Positions 54,339-62,339 of a DNA stretch of 64,000 bases are shown here, piece by piece. Position numbers and translations under genes: made by a program. The stretch comes from Alphaproteobacteria bacterium (lineage in GTDB: Bacteria; Pseudomonadota; Alphaproteobacteria; Rs-D84), in assembly GCA_015062495.1 (NCBI GenBank), contig SUUN01000002.1:285210-349209 (forward strand), in the 5' to 3' direction. The notes beneath the pieces are model-generated. The model had not been told where the DNA came from. It saw only the letters and a program-made list of their open reading frames with translations, and made no database searches. The stretch's first letter is position 1. Every line of letters begins with the position of its first letter.

Positions 54339-55595
54339 GTCGGTTTGGTTATGGCAATGATGTGCTGTGTGGGTGATGTGATGGCGGCAACTGGTGCTGT
54401 TGTTAATTCGACATACATCAGTCATTCCACCATCACATGTGGTACGGCTTATAATACCGAATTGGCCAAAACAAATGTCAGCAGCGCGTATGGTGGCGCA
54501 AGTTACGCTGACGATTTAGCGTATTTTGCCAATATGTATTGTGGTGGCAGCTCAAACCTATCGGGCAGTCCTGTATGTTACAAGGTCTTTCACAAGTCCA
54601 CAGCTGTGTATAAATTAATTGTTTTTGCCGATTGTGTGAACTCAGAGGGTGCAAAAGAGTACATAGAATTAACAAATTCTGGATTTACAGTCACCCTAGG
54701 GAAAACAAATACACAAAGCACAAGTGGCGTGGGATGGCGCGCAACATTTGGTGCCAAGTGTGGCGTTGTCTCGTGCCCATCGGGAACAAATACCCAATGG
54801 GGTACAGCCAACGGCGTGGGGATTCAAACTGGTACGATATACACAAATACGCGCGACTGTAATTTGTGTCAAAGTAATCATACAGGAACAGATTATCGTT
54901 GTGCGGCGAACTGGTATGGCAGTCCCAGTAATGCCACCAGTGGTTGTACACGATGTGTGGCTGCAAATGCAACCAATATAATCGCAACGTCGCCCGCTGG
55001 CAGTACGACCCAATCAAAATGCACGTATAAATGTGCGGCGGGTTATTATGGTAATGCTACATATATACCCAGCAGTTGTGTGTCTTGTCCAACCGGTTCG
55101 ACCAGTTCGGCGGGTGCAACCGCGGTTAGTTCTTGCCGCTGCAAATCAACATACTATGGCGATGCCAGTGCTGGCAAGGCATGTAAATCATGTCCTCCGT
55201 ATGCTATATGTAATGGCGGAAACGGTTCAACATTTGAGTGTCCCAGTGGTTATTTTGGTAATTGGGATACCAGCAAATCATATGTCGGATGTTTTGCCTG
55301 TCCGCAGTATGCGACGTGTGATTCAGATGGATATACCTGTAACACGGGGTATTATGCCAGTGCCGAACCGGGGACAAGTAACCAATATTCGTGCACGGGT
55401 TGTCCGGGCGAAGTGTTTTATGACCCGTCTACATCGTTGGATATTAACGTGTATCCCGGAATGGATTATGGCCCACTTGCCAAGGCAGTTGCGTATGACA
55501 AAACGGATTGTTATATCCCCGCGAATCATTATTATCCATACAAAGATACTTCGGGTCAATTTCGTTGGGCTTCGGATTGTCATTATTCCGAATAA
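54324..55595 (+). CDS. Secreted Cys-rich protein with ephrin-receptor-like repeats
   Basis: This 423-residue protein starts at a TTG (54324, MPNLNVGLVMAMM) or at ATG 54351. Either gives a signal peptide ending near VMAA. The middle is rich in Gly, Ser, Thr and Tyr. From about residue 170 onward Cys-rich units recur (CVSCPTGSTSSAGA, CKSCPPYAICNGG, CFACPQYATCDSDG, CTGCPGE), in the pattern of ephrin-receptor-like or growth-factor-receptor Cys-rich modules common in eukaryotes. Segments like GYYGNATY and GYFGNWD repeat. It is probably disulfide-bonded and surface-exposed or released. A host or protist interaction role is inferred. Own terminator. Confidence 0.8.
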   Translation: MPNLNVGLVMAMMCCVGDVMAATGAVVNSTYISHSTITCGTAYNTELAKTNVSSAYGGASYADDLAYFANMYCGGSSNLSGSPVCYKVFHKSTAVYKLIVFADCVNSEGAKEYIELTNSGFTVTLGKTNTQSTSGVGWRATFGAKCGVVSCPSGTNTQWGTANGVGIQTGTIYTNTRDCNLCQSNHTGTDYRCAANWYGSPSNATSGCTRCVAANATNIIATSPAGSTTQSKCTYKCAAGYYGNATYIPSSCVSCPTGSTSSAGATAVSSCRCKSTYYGDASAGKACKSCPPYAICNGGNGSTFECPSGYFGNWDTSKSYVGCFACPQYATCDSDGYTCNTGYYASAEPGTSNQYSCTGCPGEVFYDPSTSLDINVYPGMDYGPLAKAVAYDKTDCYIPANHYYPYKDTSGQFRWASDCHYSE

Positions 55596-55617
55596 AATCA
55601 ACGGACATGCCATAAAA

Positions 55618-55644
55618 AACACCCCAAAAGGGGTGCTTTTTTTT
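55618..55644 (+). terminator. Terminator of the Cys-rich gene
   Basis: Stem cacccc/ggggtg, loop aaaa (55620-55635), then a run of T. Confidence 0.88.
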
Positions 55645-55647
55645 CAG

Positions 55648-55721
55648 TGGAGGCCTGGGTCGGAATCGAACCGGCATCCAAGGATTTGCAGTCCTCTGCA
55701 TAACCACTCTGCCACCAGGCC
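55648..55721 (-). tRNA. tRNA-Cys (anticodon GCA)
   Basis: On the minus strand there is a 74-nt cloverleaf with CCA encoded. The acceptor stem is ggcctgg/ccaggcc with U at the discriminator position, as expected for tRNA-Cys, and the anticodon loop ctgcaaa contains GCA. It is convergent with the Cys-rich gene, whose terminator lies between. Confidence 0.95.
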
Positions 55722-55755
55722 TGAACTTTGTGTGCCCATCTTACGCAAAAAAAAA

Positions 55756-55783
55756 TTGTAATTCAACAGAAAAATTGTATAAT
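55756..55783 (+). promoter_or_regulatory. Promoter of tolC-macA
   Basis: ttgtaa (55756-55761), 16 bp, tataat (55778-55783), about 33 bp before the ATG. Confidence 0.65.
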
Positions 55784-55815
55784 CTGAAATATTATCGGAC
55801 CGAGAGAGAATTTTT

Positions 55816-57153
55816 ATGAGAAAACTGTCATTTTTTACATTATTTATGATGCCTTTTTGTGCGTTTGCCACCACGGACGATTGCATGACGCGCATGGATG
55901 TTCCGGCCGGGAAATTAAACCTGCCCCAGGTGATTGAATTGGGCCTGTGTCGCAATCCCCAGACGGCCGCCGCATATTTAGCATACGAATCAGCACGTTT
56001 TTCTAAAAATGCGGGATATGCCGATTATTTGCCGTCTGTGAATTTATCGGGCAATGCGTCACTGCCATATCGTAATGAACAGTGGGGCGATTGGTCGTAT
56101 GGTGCATCCGTTTCTGCGTCTTATTTACTGTTTGATTTTGGTAAACGTTTTTCAGATGTTAAACAGTCTATCTATGCATGGCGCGCGGCGGGATTTGATT
56201 ATGATGAAAGCGTACAAAACTATGTATATGGCATAATTGGTTCGTACTATGCATTACTGAACGCAAATGCGGACGTTAAATCGGCCGAAATGTTGCGTAC
56301 TGTTGCCCAGACCGCACGTGATACCGCAAATAAAAAATTTCGGGCCGGCTCGGTCGCCAAGGCCGACGTGTTAAAGGCTGATACCACATTGGCCAGTCGT
56401 GACCTAGACCTGGAACGCGCAAAAAATAATCGCGAAATTGCCAAGGGGACATTACTGGCCAAACTGTCATTCCCCGCCGACCAGGATATTGAAATTGCGG
56501 ACCTGCCGTCGACAATTGGCACGCCCCAGGAAACAAAATCATTGGATGAATTATTTGCCCAGGCGCAAAAAACGCGCCCTGATTTATTGCGCGCAACCGC
56601 GAACAAAGATGCCGCATGGCATCGCCGCAACAGTGTATTTCTTAGCAATCTGCCGTCAATATCTGCATCGGGTTCATTGTCATGGAACGATACACCATCC
56701 GAAGCGTTCAACGCCGGCAACGATAAAATCAGTGGCAGTATTGGCGTCCGTGCATCAATGCCATTGTTCGCAGGTTTTGCCAATCTGTATAACGCGCGTG
56801 CCGCATCTGCAAACTATGACCGTGCGGTTGAAATCGAACGCCAGACGAACGATAATGCCACGTTGGATATATTCACGGCGTATCAAAATTACAAAACGGC
56901 CCAGACCGTGTTAAAACAGACCGAAACATTACTAAAATCTGCAACCGAATCAGAACGCGTCACCGCCGGCATGTACAAGGTTGGACGTGCCACAATGCTG
57001 GATTGGCAAACGGCGCAATCTGAATTGGTCAGTGCTGAAAAACAAAACAACGCCGCCAAATATGATTTGTTTACCAAGCGTGCCGCGGTGGCATTGGCGG
57101 TTGGCGAAATCAAAACGGAATTAGACAAGGATGTTGAAAATGAAGAAAACTAA
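55816..57153 (+). CDS. TolC-family outer-membrane protein
   Basis: This 445-residue outer-membrane channel has a signal peptide (LFMMPFCAFA). LNLPQVIELGLCRNPQTAAA and YLPSVNLSGNASLPYRNEQW start the first repeat. The second repeat contains KTRPDLLRATANKDAAWHRR and ASMPLFAGFANLYNARAASA. FRAGSVAKADVLKADTTLAS is typical of TolC helices. It pairs with the MacA-like adaptor whose start overlaps its last codons, so they form an export unit. A second, distinct TolC-like protein lies at 40.1 kb. Confidence 0.93.
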   Translation: MRKLSFFTLFMMPFCAFATTDDCMTRMDVPAGKLNLPQVIELGLCRNPQTAAAYLAYESARFSKNAGYADYLPSVNLSGNASLPYRNEQWGDWSYGASVSASYLLFDFGKRFSDVKQSIYAWRAAGFDYDESVQNYVYGIIGSYYALLNANADVKSAEMLRTVAQTARDTANKKFRAGSVAKADVLKADTTLASRDLDLERAKNNREIAKGTLLAKLSFPADQDIEIADLPSTIGTPQETKSLDELFAQAQKTRPDLLRATANKDAAWHRRNSVFLSNLPSISASGSLSWNDTPSEAFNAGNDKISGSIGVRASMPLFAGFANLYNARAASANYDRAVEIERQTNDNATLDIFTAYQNYKTAQTVLKQTETLLKSATESERVTAGMYKVGRATMLDWQTAQSELVSAEKQNNAAKYDLFTKRAAVALAVGEIKTELDKDVENEEN

Positions 57154-58351
57154 GACACCCACAGTGGCGCAACCAAAAAAATCATTTACCCGTCGCGTGT
57201 TTGGATGGTTGTGGCGTAAAAAGTGGTGGATTTTATTGCTGGCGGCCATTGCAATTGGCGCATGGTTGATATTTGGCGGCACGTCTAAGAAACCTGGTGA
57301 ATTTATCACATTAAATATCACGCGTGGCGACCTGCGCCAGGTGGTGACTGCGACCGGTGAAATTCAACCTGTAAACACCGTCAACGTCGGGTCCCAGGTG
57401 TCGGGTACAATTGACAATCTGTATGTCGATTTTAATACCAAGGTTAAAAAAGGCGACATTTTGCTGACCATTGAACCGTCTGTTTTACAGGCGTCCGTCG
57501 ATGAATCGCGCGCATCTTTGGACAGTGCTATTTCCCAACGCAATTTCGCAAAAAGTGAATACGAACGCAACAAAACCCTGTATGACGAAGGTTTCATCGC
57601 GCGCGCCGAAATGGAACAGTCCCAAACCCAATACGAACAGGCCGAACAGTCCGTTAAACGTGCCCAATCCACATACGATCGCGCCGTAACAAATCTTGGA
57701 TATGCGACCATTGTATCGCCGGTTGATGGCACTGTCATCTCGCGCAAGGTTGACGTTGGCCAAACCGTTGCTGCATCATTCCAGACGCCTGATTTATTTG
57801 AAATCGCCGAAGATTTAACCAAGATGCAAATTGAAACCGCCGTATCCGAAGCGGACATTGGTGTCATCCAAGAAGGTCAACCCGTCACCTTTACCGTTGA
57901 TGCATATCCAACCGAAACATTCGATGGCGTGGTGCGTCAAATCCGCCTGTCGCCAACGACAACATCAAATGTTGTTGTTTATACGGTTGTGATTGATGTC
58001 GATAATTCTGACCTGCGTCTGATGCCAGGTATGACCGCATTTGTGACAATCATTATTTCAGAAAAAGAAAACGTATGGCGTGCGGCAAATTCCGCATTCT
58101 TGGTTCGCAGTTTTGCAAACTTTCTGGACGCAGAAACAATCAATGGTGCAACGCCTGTGTCGCACCTGGCCGTATTGCGTGATGGTAACGTTATTATGAT
58201 TCCTTTTTCCAAGGGGTTAAGTACCGCAACCGAAACAGAAATAATATCTGATGAAATCCAAATGGGGGACAAAGTTATTGTTGGCCGCATGGGTATGGCC
58301 TCATCAAACACGAAACAAAAAATGAACCCCATGCGTGGCCCACGAATGTAA
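57140..58351 (+). CDS. macA: MacA-type periplasmic adaptor (HlyD family)
   Basis: This 403-residue adaptor has an N-terminal membrane helix (WWILLLAAIAIGAWLIF). A lipoyl half-domain follows (TATGEIQPVNTVNVGSQVSG), then a long coiled-coil hairpin (about 100-190, SRASLDSAISQRNFAKSEYE). Beta-barrel and membrane-proximal parts complete it. GTIDNLYVDFNTKVKKGDIL is MacA-like. The ATG at 57140 is preferred over 57131 because agg then sits at proper distance. It overlaps tolC. The ABC pair at 22.5-24.5 kb would be the missing MacB partner; co-function is inferred. Confidence 0.9.
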   Translation: MKKTKTPTVAQPKKSFTRRVFGWLWRKKWWILLLAAIAIGAWLIFGGTSKKPGEFITLNITRGDLRQVVTATGEIQPVNTVNVGSQVSGTIDNLYVDFNTKVKKGDILLTIEPSVLQASVDESRASLDSAISQRNFAKSEYERNKTLYDEGFIARAEMEQSQTQYEQAEQSVKRAQSTYDRAVTNLGYATIVSPVDGTVISRKVDVGQTVAASFQTPDLFEIAEDLTKMQIETAVSEADIGVIQEGQPVTFTVDAYPTETFDGVVRQIRLSPTTTSNVVVYTVVIDVDNSDLRLMPGMTAFVTIIISEKENVWRAANSAFLVRSFANFLDAETINGATPVSHLAVLRDGNVIMIPFSKGLSTATETEIISDEIQMGDKVIVGRMGMASSNTKQKMNPMRGPRM

Positions 58352-58363
58352 ATAAATTAATAG

Positions 58364-58398
58364 TGGTGTAATATCCCCCACGCGGGGATTTTTACACC
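58364..58398 (+). terminator. Terminator after macA
   Basis: An inner stem atcccc/ggggat (loop cacgc) is extended by ggtgtaa/ttacacc-type outer pairing. Confidence 0.75.
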
Positions 58399-58422
58399 CG
58401 CCCCAGCCCCAGGAATATATTC

Positions 58423-59316
58423 ATGACACCCGAATTTAAAACATTGTTGGAATCTATGCGCCCCGCGTCACCGCGCAGGGTTGCATTGGCGTACGCCACC
58501 GACCCAAACGCGTTGTCGTCTGTGTGCGTTGCGCATAAAATGGGATTTGTAGATGCCGTTTTATGCGGCGATGAAACTGAAATAAAAAATATCGCATCCA
58601 AACACAATCTGGATATATCTGATTTTGAAATTGTGCATTGCAATGATGAATTGTCGGCGGCAAATGCTGCGGTTAAATTGGTTCGTGATGGTCGCGCCGA
58701 TATTTTGATGAAGGGCCTAATCCACACCGCCGATATTTTGCGTTCGGTACTTAACCGCGAAACGGGTATTCGTGGTGACGGAATTTTGTCGCATGTATCG
58801 GTCTTGTATTCTCCGTCACGCAATCGCAGACTGTTCTTAACCGACATTGCAATGGTTATGTATCCAGACCTGGCGAAAAAGACAGAATTGATAAATAACG
58901 CGGTGTCCTTTGCGCGCCATATGGGGGTGGATACGCCACGTGTTGCACCACTGTGTGCGGTTGAAACATTAAATCCCAAAATGCCGGCAACCGTTGATGC
59001 AGACGCCTTGCGTCAAATGAACGAGCGTGGTGAAATCGCCAATTGCATTATATCGGGTCCGATATCATTTGATATTGCGGTGTCTAAATCCGCCGCCGCG
59101 GCCAAGGGCTATACCGGTTCAATTCATGGCGATGCCGATATATTATTATTTGATAATATCGAAGCGGGCAATAATACGATTAAGGCGATGGTACAATTTG
59201 GTGATTGGATATTTGGTGGTGTGATTGTTGGTGCGCGCACACCGATAATTATAAATTCACGTTCTGATTCAGACACATCGAAACTGTTTTCGATTGCGTG
59301 TGCATGCACAATGTAA
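58423..59316 (+). CDS. Phosphotransacylase (phosphate butyryl/acetyltransferase type)
   Basis: This 297-residue enzyme exchanges an acyl group between CoA and phosphate. DGRADILMKGLIHTADILRS, LTDIAMVMYPDL and the closing FGDWIFGGVIVGARTPIIIN are family stretches. ISGPISFDIAVSKSAAAAKG resembles the phosphate-acyl binding region of Ptb. The length (about 300) fits Ptb better than the longer Pta. It would link acyl-CoA to an acyl phosphate and ATP; no kinase (buk/ackA) is adjacent. A ribosome binding site (aggaa) precedes the ATG. Confidence 0.85.
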   Translation: MTPEFKTLLESMRPASPRRVALAYATDPNALSSVCVAHKMGFVDAVLCGDETEIKNIASKHNLDISDFEIVHCNDELSAANAAVKLVRDGRADILMKGLIHTADILRSVLNRETGIRGDGILSHVSVLYSPSRNRRLFLTDIAMVMYPDLAKKTELINNAVSFARHMGVDTPRVAPLCAVETLNPKMPATVDADALRQMNERGEIANCIISGPISFDIAVSKSAAAAKGYTGSIHGDADILLFDNIEAGNNTIKAMVQFGDWIFGGVIVGARTPIIINSRSDSDTSKLFSIACACTM

Positions 59317-59320
59317 AAAA

Positions 59321-59346
59321 AATCGGGAATATACCCGATTTTTTTC
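59321..59346 (+). terminator. Terminator before ppdK
   Basis: Stem aatcggg/cccgatt, loop aatata, then a T run. Confidence 0.85.
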
Positions 59347-59411
59347 TTGCTTTTGTGTGGTTCATGCCCCACAATCCTTTGGCATTTTTTAATTAAACGC
59401 AAGGAGAAACC

Positions 59412-62072
59412 ATGAGTAATAAATGGGTATATACCTTTGGTAATGGCGCCGCCGAAGGTCAGGCAGATATGAAAAATCTGCTGGGTGGCAAGGGTGCAAA
59501 TTTAGCAGAAATGAACTTGGTTGGATTGCCTGTTCCTGCGGGCTTTACGGTGACAACCGATGTTTGTACATATTATTATGCGAACAACCAGACATATCCG
59601 TCTGATTTAATGGACCAGGTGCGCACCGGTATTGCACACGTTGAATCCATTATGGGTAAAAAGTTTGCAGACCTGGAAAATCCATTGTTGGTATCTGTTC
59701 GTTCTGGTGCACGCGTATCTATGCCGGGCATGATGGACACTGTTTTGAATTTGGGGTTGAACGACGAAACGGTAAAAGCATTGGCAAAAATTTCTGGCAA
59801 CGAACGTTTTGCATATGATTCATATCGTCGCTTTATCATGATGTTCAGCGAAGTTGTTATGGGCGCAGACATTGACCTGTTTGAACACACCCTGGAACGC
59901 ATGAAAGAAGACAAGGGTTATAAACAGGACACAGAATTGACGGCCGATGATTTGAAAGACTTGGTTGAAAAGTTCAAAGAAATCGGTGTTAAAATCGGCA
60001 AAGTATTCCCCCAAGATCCATGGAAACAGTTGGAAATGGGTATCGGCGCCGTATTCGGTTCTTGGATGAGCAAAAAGGCCATCACATACCGTAAATTGAA
60101 CAATATCCCAGCCGATTGGGGTACCGCTGTTAATGTCCAGGCGATGGTATTCGGTAATTCTGGCGATGACAGTGCGACCGGCGTATGTTTCAGCCGTGAC
60201 CCAGCAACAGGTGAAAACAAATACTATGGTGAATATCTGATTAACGCCCAGGGCGAAGACGTTGTTGCAGGTATCCGCACCCCACAGCCAATGAGCAAGG
60301 ATGATTCCGGCCGTCTGTCACTGGAAGAAGCGATGCCAGCAGTCTATAAAGAATTGTGTGATGTTCGTGAAAAACTGGAACGTCATTACAAAGATATGCA
60401 GGACATGGAATTCACAATCGAACATGGAAAACTTTGGATGTTACAGTGCCGTAACGGTAAACGTACTGCGGCGGCCGCGGTTCGCATGGCGGTTGAAATG
60501 GTATCCGAAGGCCTGTTGACCAAAGAAGAAGCAATCCTGCGCGTTGGTGCGGACCAGCTTGACCATTTATTACACCCAATGTTAGACCCCAAGGCTGAAA
60601 AGCGTGTTATCGCAACCGGTCTGCCGGCGTCACCTGGTGCGGCGGTGGGTATGGCGGTCTTTAACGCCGAAGATGCCGAAAAATGGGCGGCTGCGGGTAA
60701 ACAGGTTATGTTAATCCGTATTGAAACATCCCCCGAAGATATCGCAGGTATGAACGCGGCCCAGGGTGTTATCACAGCGCGCGGCGGTATGACATCGCAC
60801 GCAGCGGTTGTAGCACGTGGTATGGGAACACCATGCGTATCTGGTTCACCAGACATCAAAATCGACTATGAATCCAAAACCTTGAAGACAACATCTGGTG
60901 TTGTTATCAACGAAGGCGATTGGATTTCAATCGACGGTGCCAAGGGCCAGATTATCGAAGGTAAAATCCCAACCGTATCTGTTGAATTGACGGGTAATTT
61001 CGGCACATTGATGAAATGGGTTGATGAAATCAAAACATTGACGGTCAAGGCCAACGCCGAAACACCAAAAGACGCAAAACAGGCACGCGACTTTGGTGCC
61101 GAAGGTATCGGTTTGGCACGTACAGAACACATGTTCTTTGATCCATCCCGTATCCAGGATATGCGTGAAATGATTCTGGCCGAAGACGAAGCCGGCCGTC
61201 GCGCTGCCTTGGCAAAACTGTTGCCATATCAGCGCGCTGACTTTGTAGAATTGTTCAAAATTATGGACGGTCTGCCGGTTACAATTCGTTTGATTGACCC
61301 ACCGCTACACGAATTCTTGCCACATACCGACGCAGAAATCGAAGAATTGGCGGCGCACATCGGCAAGTCTGTTGAATTTATTAAACAGCGCGCAGAAGCC
61401 TTGCATGAACAGAATCCAATGTTGGGCCATCGTGGTTGCCGCTTGGCGATTACATACCCAGAAATCTGCGAAATGCAGACACGCGCGATTCTGTCCGCGG
61501 CATTGGAAGTTAAAAAGGCTGGTATCCGCGTATTCCCAGAAATCGAAGTTCCATTGGTTGGCTCGAAAAAAGAAGTGGATATCGTCAAAGCGGTTATCGA
61601 TGCAACGGCCCAGTCCTTGTTTGCTGAAACAGGCGAATCTGTTGAATACACAGTTGGTTCTATGATTGAATTGCCACGCGCAGCAGTATTGGCAAATGAA
61701 ATTGCGGAATCTTGTGAATTCTTTGAATTCGGCACAAACGACCTGACCCAGACAACATTGGGTATGTCACGTGACGACACAGCGAAAATCTTGGATGAAT
61801 ATCGTGCCCGTGGCGTATACGTTGCCGACCCATTCGCATCTGTTGACCAGTTGGGTGTTGGCCTGTTGATTAAAGACGCGGTTAAGAAAGCGCGCGCGAC
61901 CCGTGGCGAACACATCCACCTGGGTGTGTGTGGTGAACACGGTGGTGATCCAGAATCCATCATGTTCTTCCACCAGTGCGGATTTAACTCGGTCTCGTGC
62001 AGTCCGTTCCGCGTGCCAATCGCGCGTTTGGCTGCTGCCCAGGCTGCGGTTAAATACCCACGCAAGAACTAA
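59412..62072 (+). CDS. ppdK: Pyruvate phosphate dikinase
   Basis: PPDK interconverts pyruvate, ATP and phosphate with PEP, AMP and pyrophosphate. The nucleotide-binding N-terminus starts LLGGKGANLAEMNLVGLPVP. The phosphorylated His is H463 in GGMTSHAAVVARGMGTPCV. The PEP-binding C-terminal domain includes GLARTEHMFF, and the proton donor Cys is C840 in VCGEHGGDP. Length is 886, normal for the family. A good ribosome binding site (aaggag) precedes the ATG. A second small stem-loop (atgcc/ggcat then tttttt, about 59364-59391) lies in the leader. With pyk also present, the enzyme may favour PEP synthesis or PPi-driven glycolysis. Confidence 0.97.
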   Translation: MSNKWVYTFGNGAAEGQADMKNLLGGKGANLAEMNLVGLPVPAGFTVTTDVCTYYYANNQTYPSDLMDQVRTGIAHVESIMGKKFADLENPLLVSVRSGARVSMPGMMDTVLNLGLNDETVKALAKISGNERFAYDSYRRFIMMFSEVVMGADIDLFEHTLERMKEDKGYKQDTELTADDLKDLVEKFKEIGVKIGKVFPQDPWKQLEMGIGAVFGSWMSKKAITYRKLNNIPADWGTAVNVQAMVFGNSGDDSATGVCFSRDPATGENKYYGEYLINAQGEDVVAGIRTPQPMSKDDSGRLSLEEAMPAVYKELCDVREKLERHYKDMQDMEFTIEHGKLWMLQCRNGKRTAAAAVRMAVEMVSEGLLTKEEAILRVGADQLDHLLHPMLDPKAEKRVIATGLPASPGAAVGMAVFNAEDAEKWAAAGKQVMLIRIETSPEDIAGMNAAQGVITARGGMTSHAAVVARGMGTPCVSGSPDIKIDYESKTLKTTSGVVINEGDWISIDGAKGQIIEGKIPTVSVELTGNFGTLMKWVDEIKTLTVKANAETPKDAKQARDFGAEGIGLARTEHMFFDPSRIQDMREMILAEDEAGRRAALAKLLPYQRADFVELFKIMDGLPVTIRLIDPPLHEFLPHTDAEIEELAAHIGKSVEFIKQRAEALHEQNPMLGHRGCRLAITYPEICEMQTRAILSAALEVKKAGIRVFPEIEVPLVGSKKEVDIVKAVIDATAQSLFAETGESVEYTVGSMIELPRAAVLANEIAESCEFFEFGTNDLTQTTLGMSRDDTAKILDEYRARGVYVADPFASVDQLGVGLLIKDAVKKARATRGEHIHLGVCGEHGGDPESIMFFHQCGFNSVSCSPFRVPIARLAAAQAAVKYPRKN

Positions 62073-62076
62073 AAAA

Positions 62077-62098
62077 ATCCCCCACCCGGGGGATTTTT
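62077..62098 (+). terminator. Terminator after ppdK
   Basis: Stem atccccc/gggggat, loop accc, T run. Confidence 0.88.
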
Positions 62099-62193
62099 AT
62101 TATCACTATTTACCTGTTGAAATATCTATATACAAAAACAATAAAAAACGCGCCAAAGGCGCGGTCTGCGTGGTTTATATCAAAAAAAATACT

Positions 62194-62291
62194 GCCGAAT
62201 CCAAACGGTGGTTTAGATTCAGCACATTTTCTGACCTAATTTTGGCGCAATTTCCCATAAAAGTCAATCCCATTTTATGCCGAATCTAAAC
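62194..62291 (+). repeat. 98-bp element, copy B (upstream of second Cys-rich gene)
   Basis: Copy B of the element at 54241-54338: gccgaatccaaac at 62194-62206 and gccgaatctaaac at 62279-62291, again 85 bp apart. Its ends also form a perfect 22-bp inverted repeat (62199-62220 with 62282-62303) around 61 bp. An ATG at 62277 opens a 12-codon ORF (MPNLNHRLDTTV) whose first codons match the PNLN of copy A. Confidence 0.7.
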
Positions 62292-62339
62292 CACCGTTTG
62301 GATACAACGGTGTAAACAAAAAACAGTGGGGGATGAAAT

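Noticed and set aside
55033-55761. 242-codon plus-strand frame over the Cys-rich gene and tRNA-Cys
   Set aside because: It runs through a terminator and a tRNA gene in another frame and shows no protein-like pattern.
54241-62303. Integron attC sites
   Set aside because: The repeats have fixed spacing and partial palindromes, but no GTTRRRY-type core was found and no integrase lies in the window.
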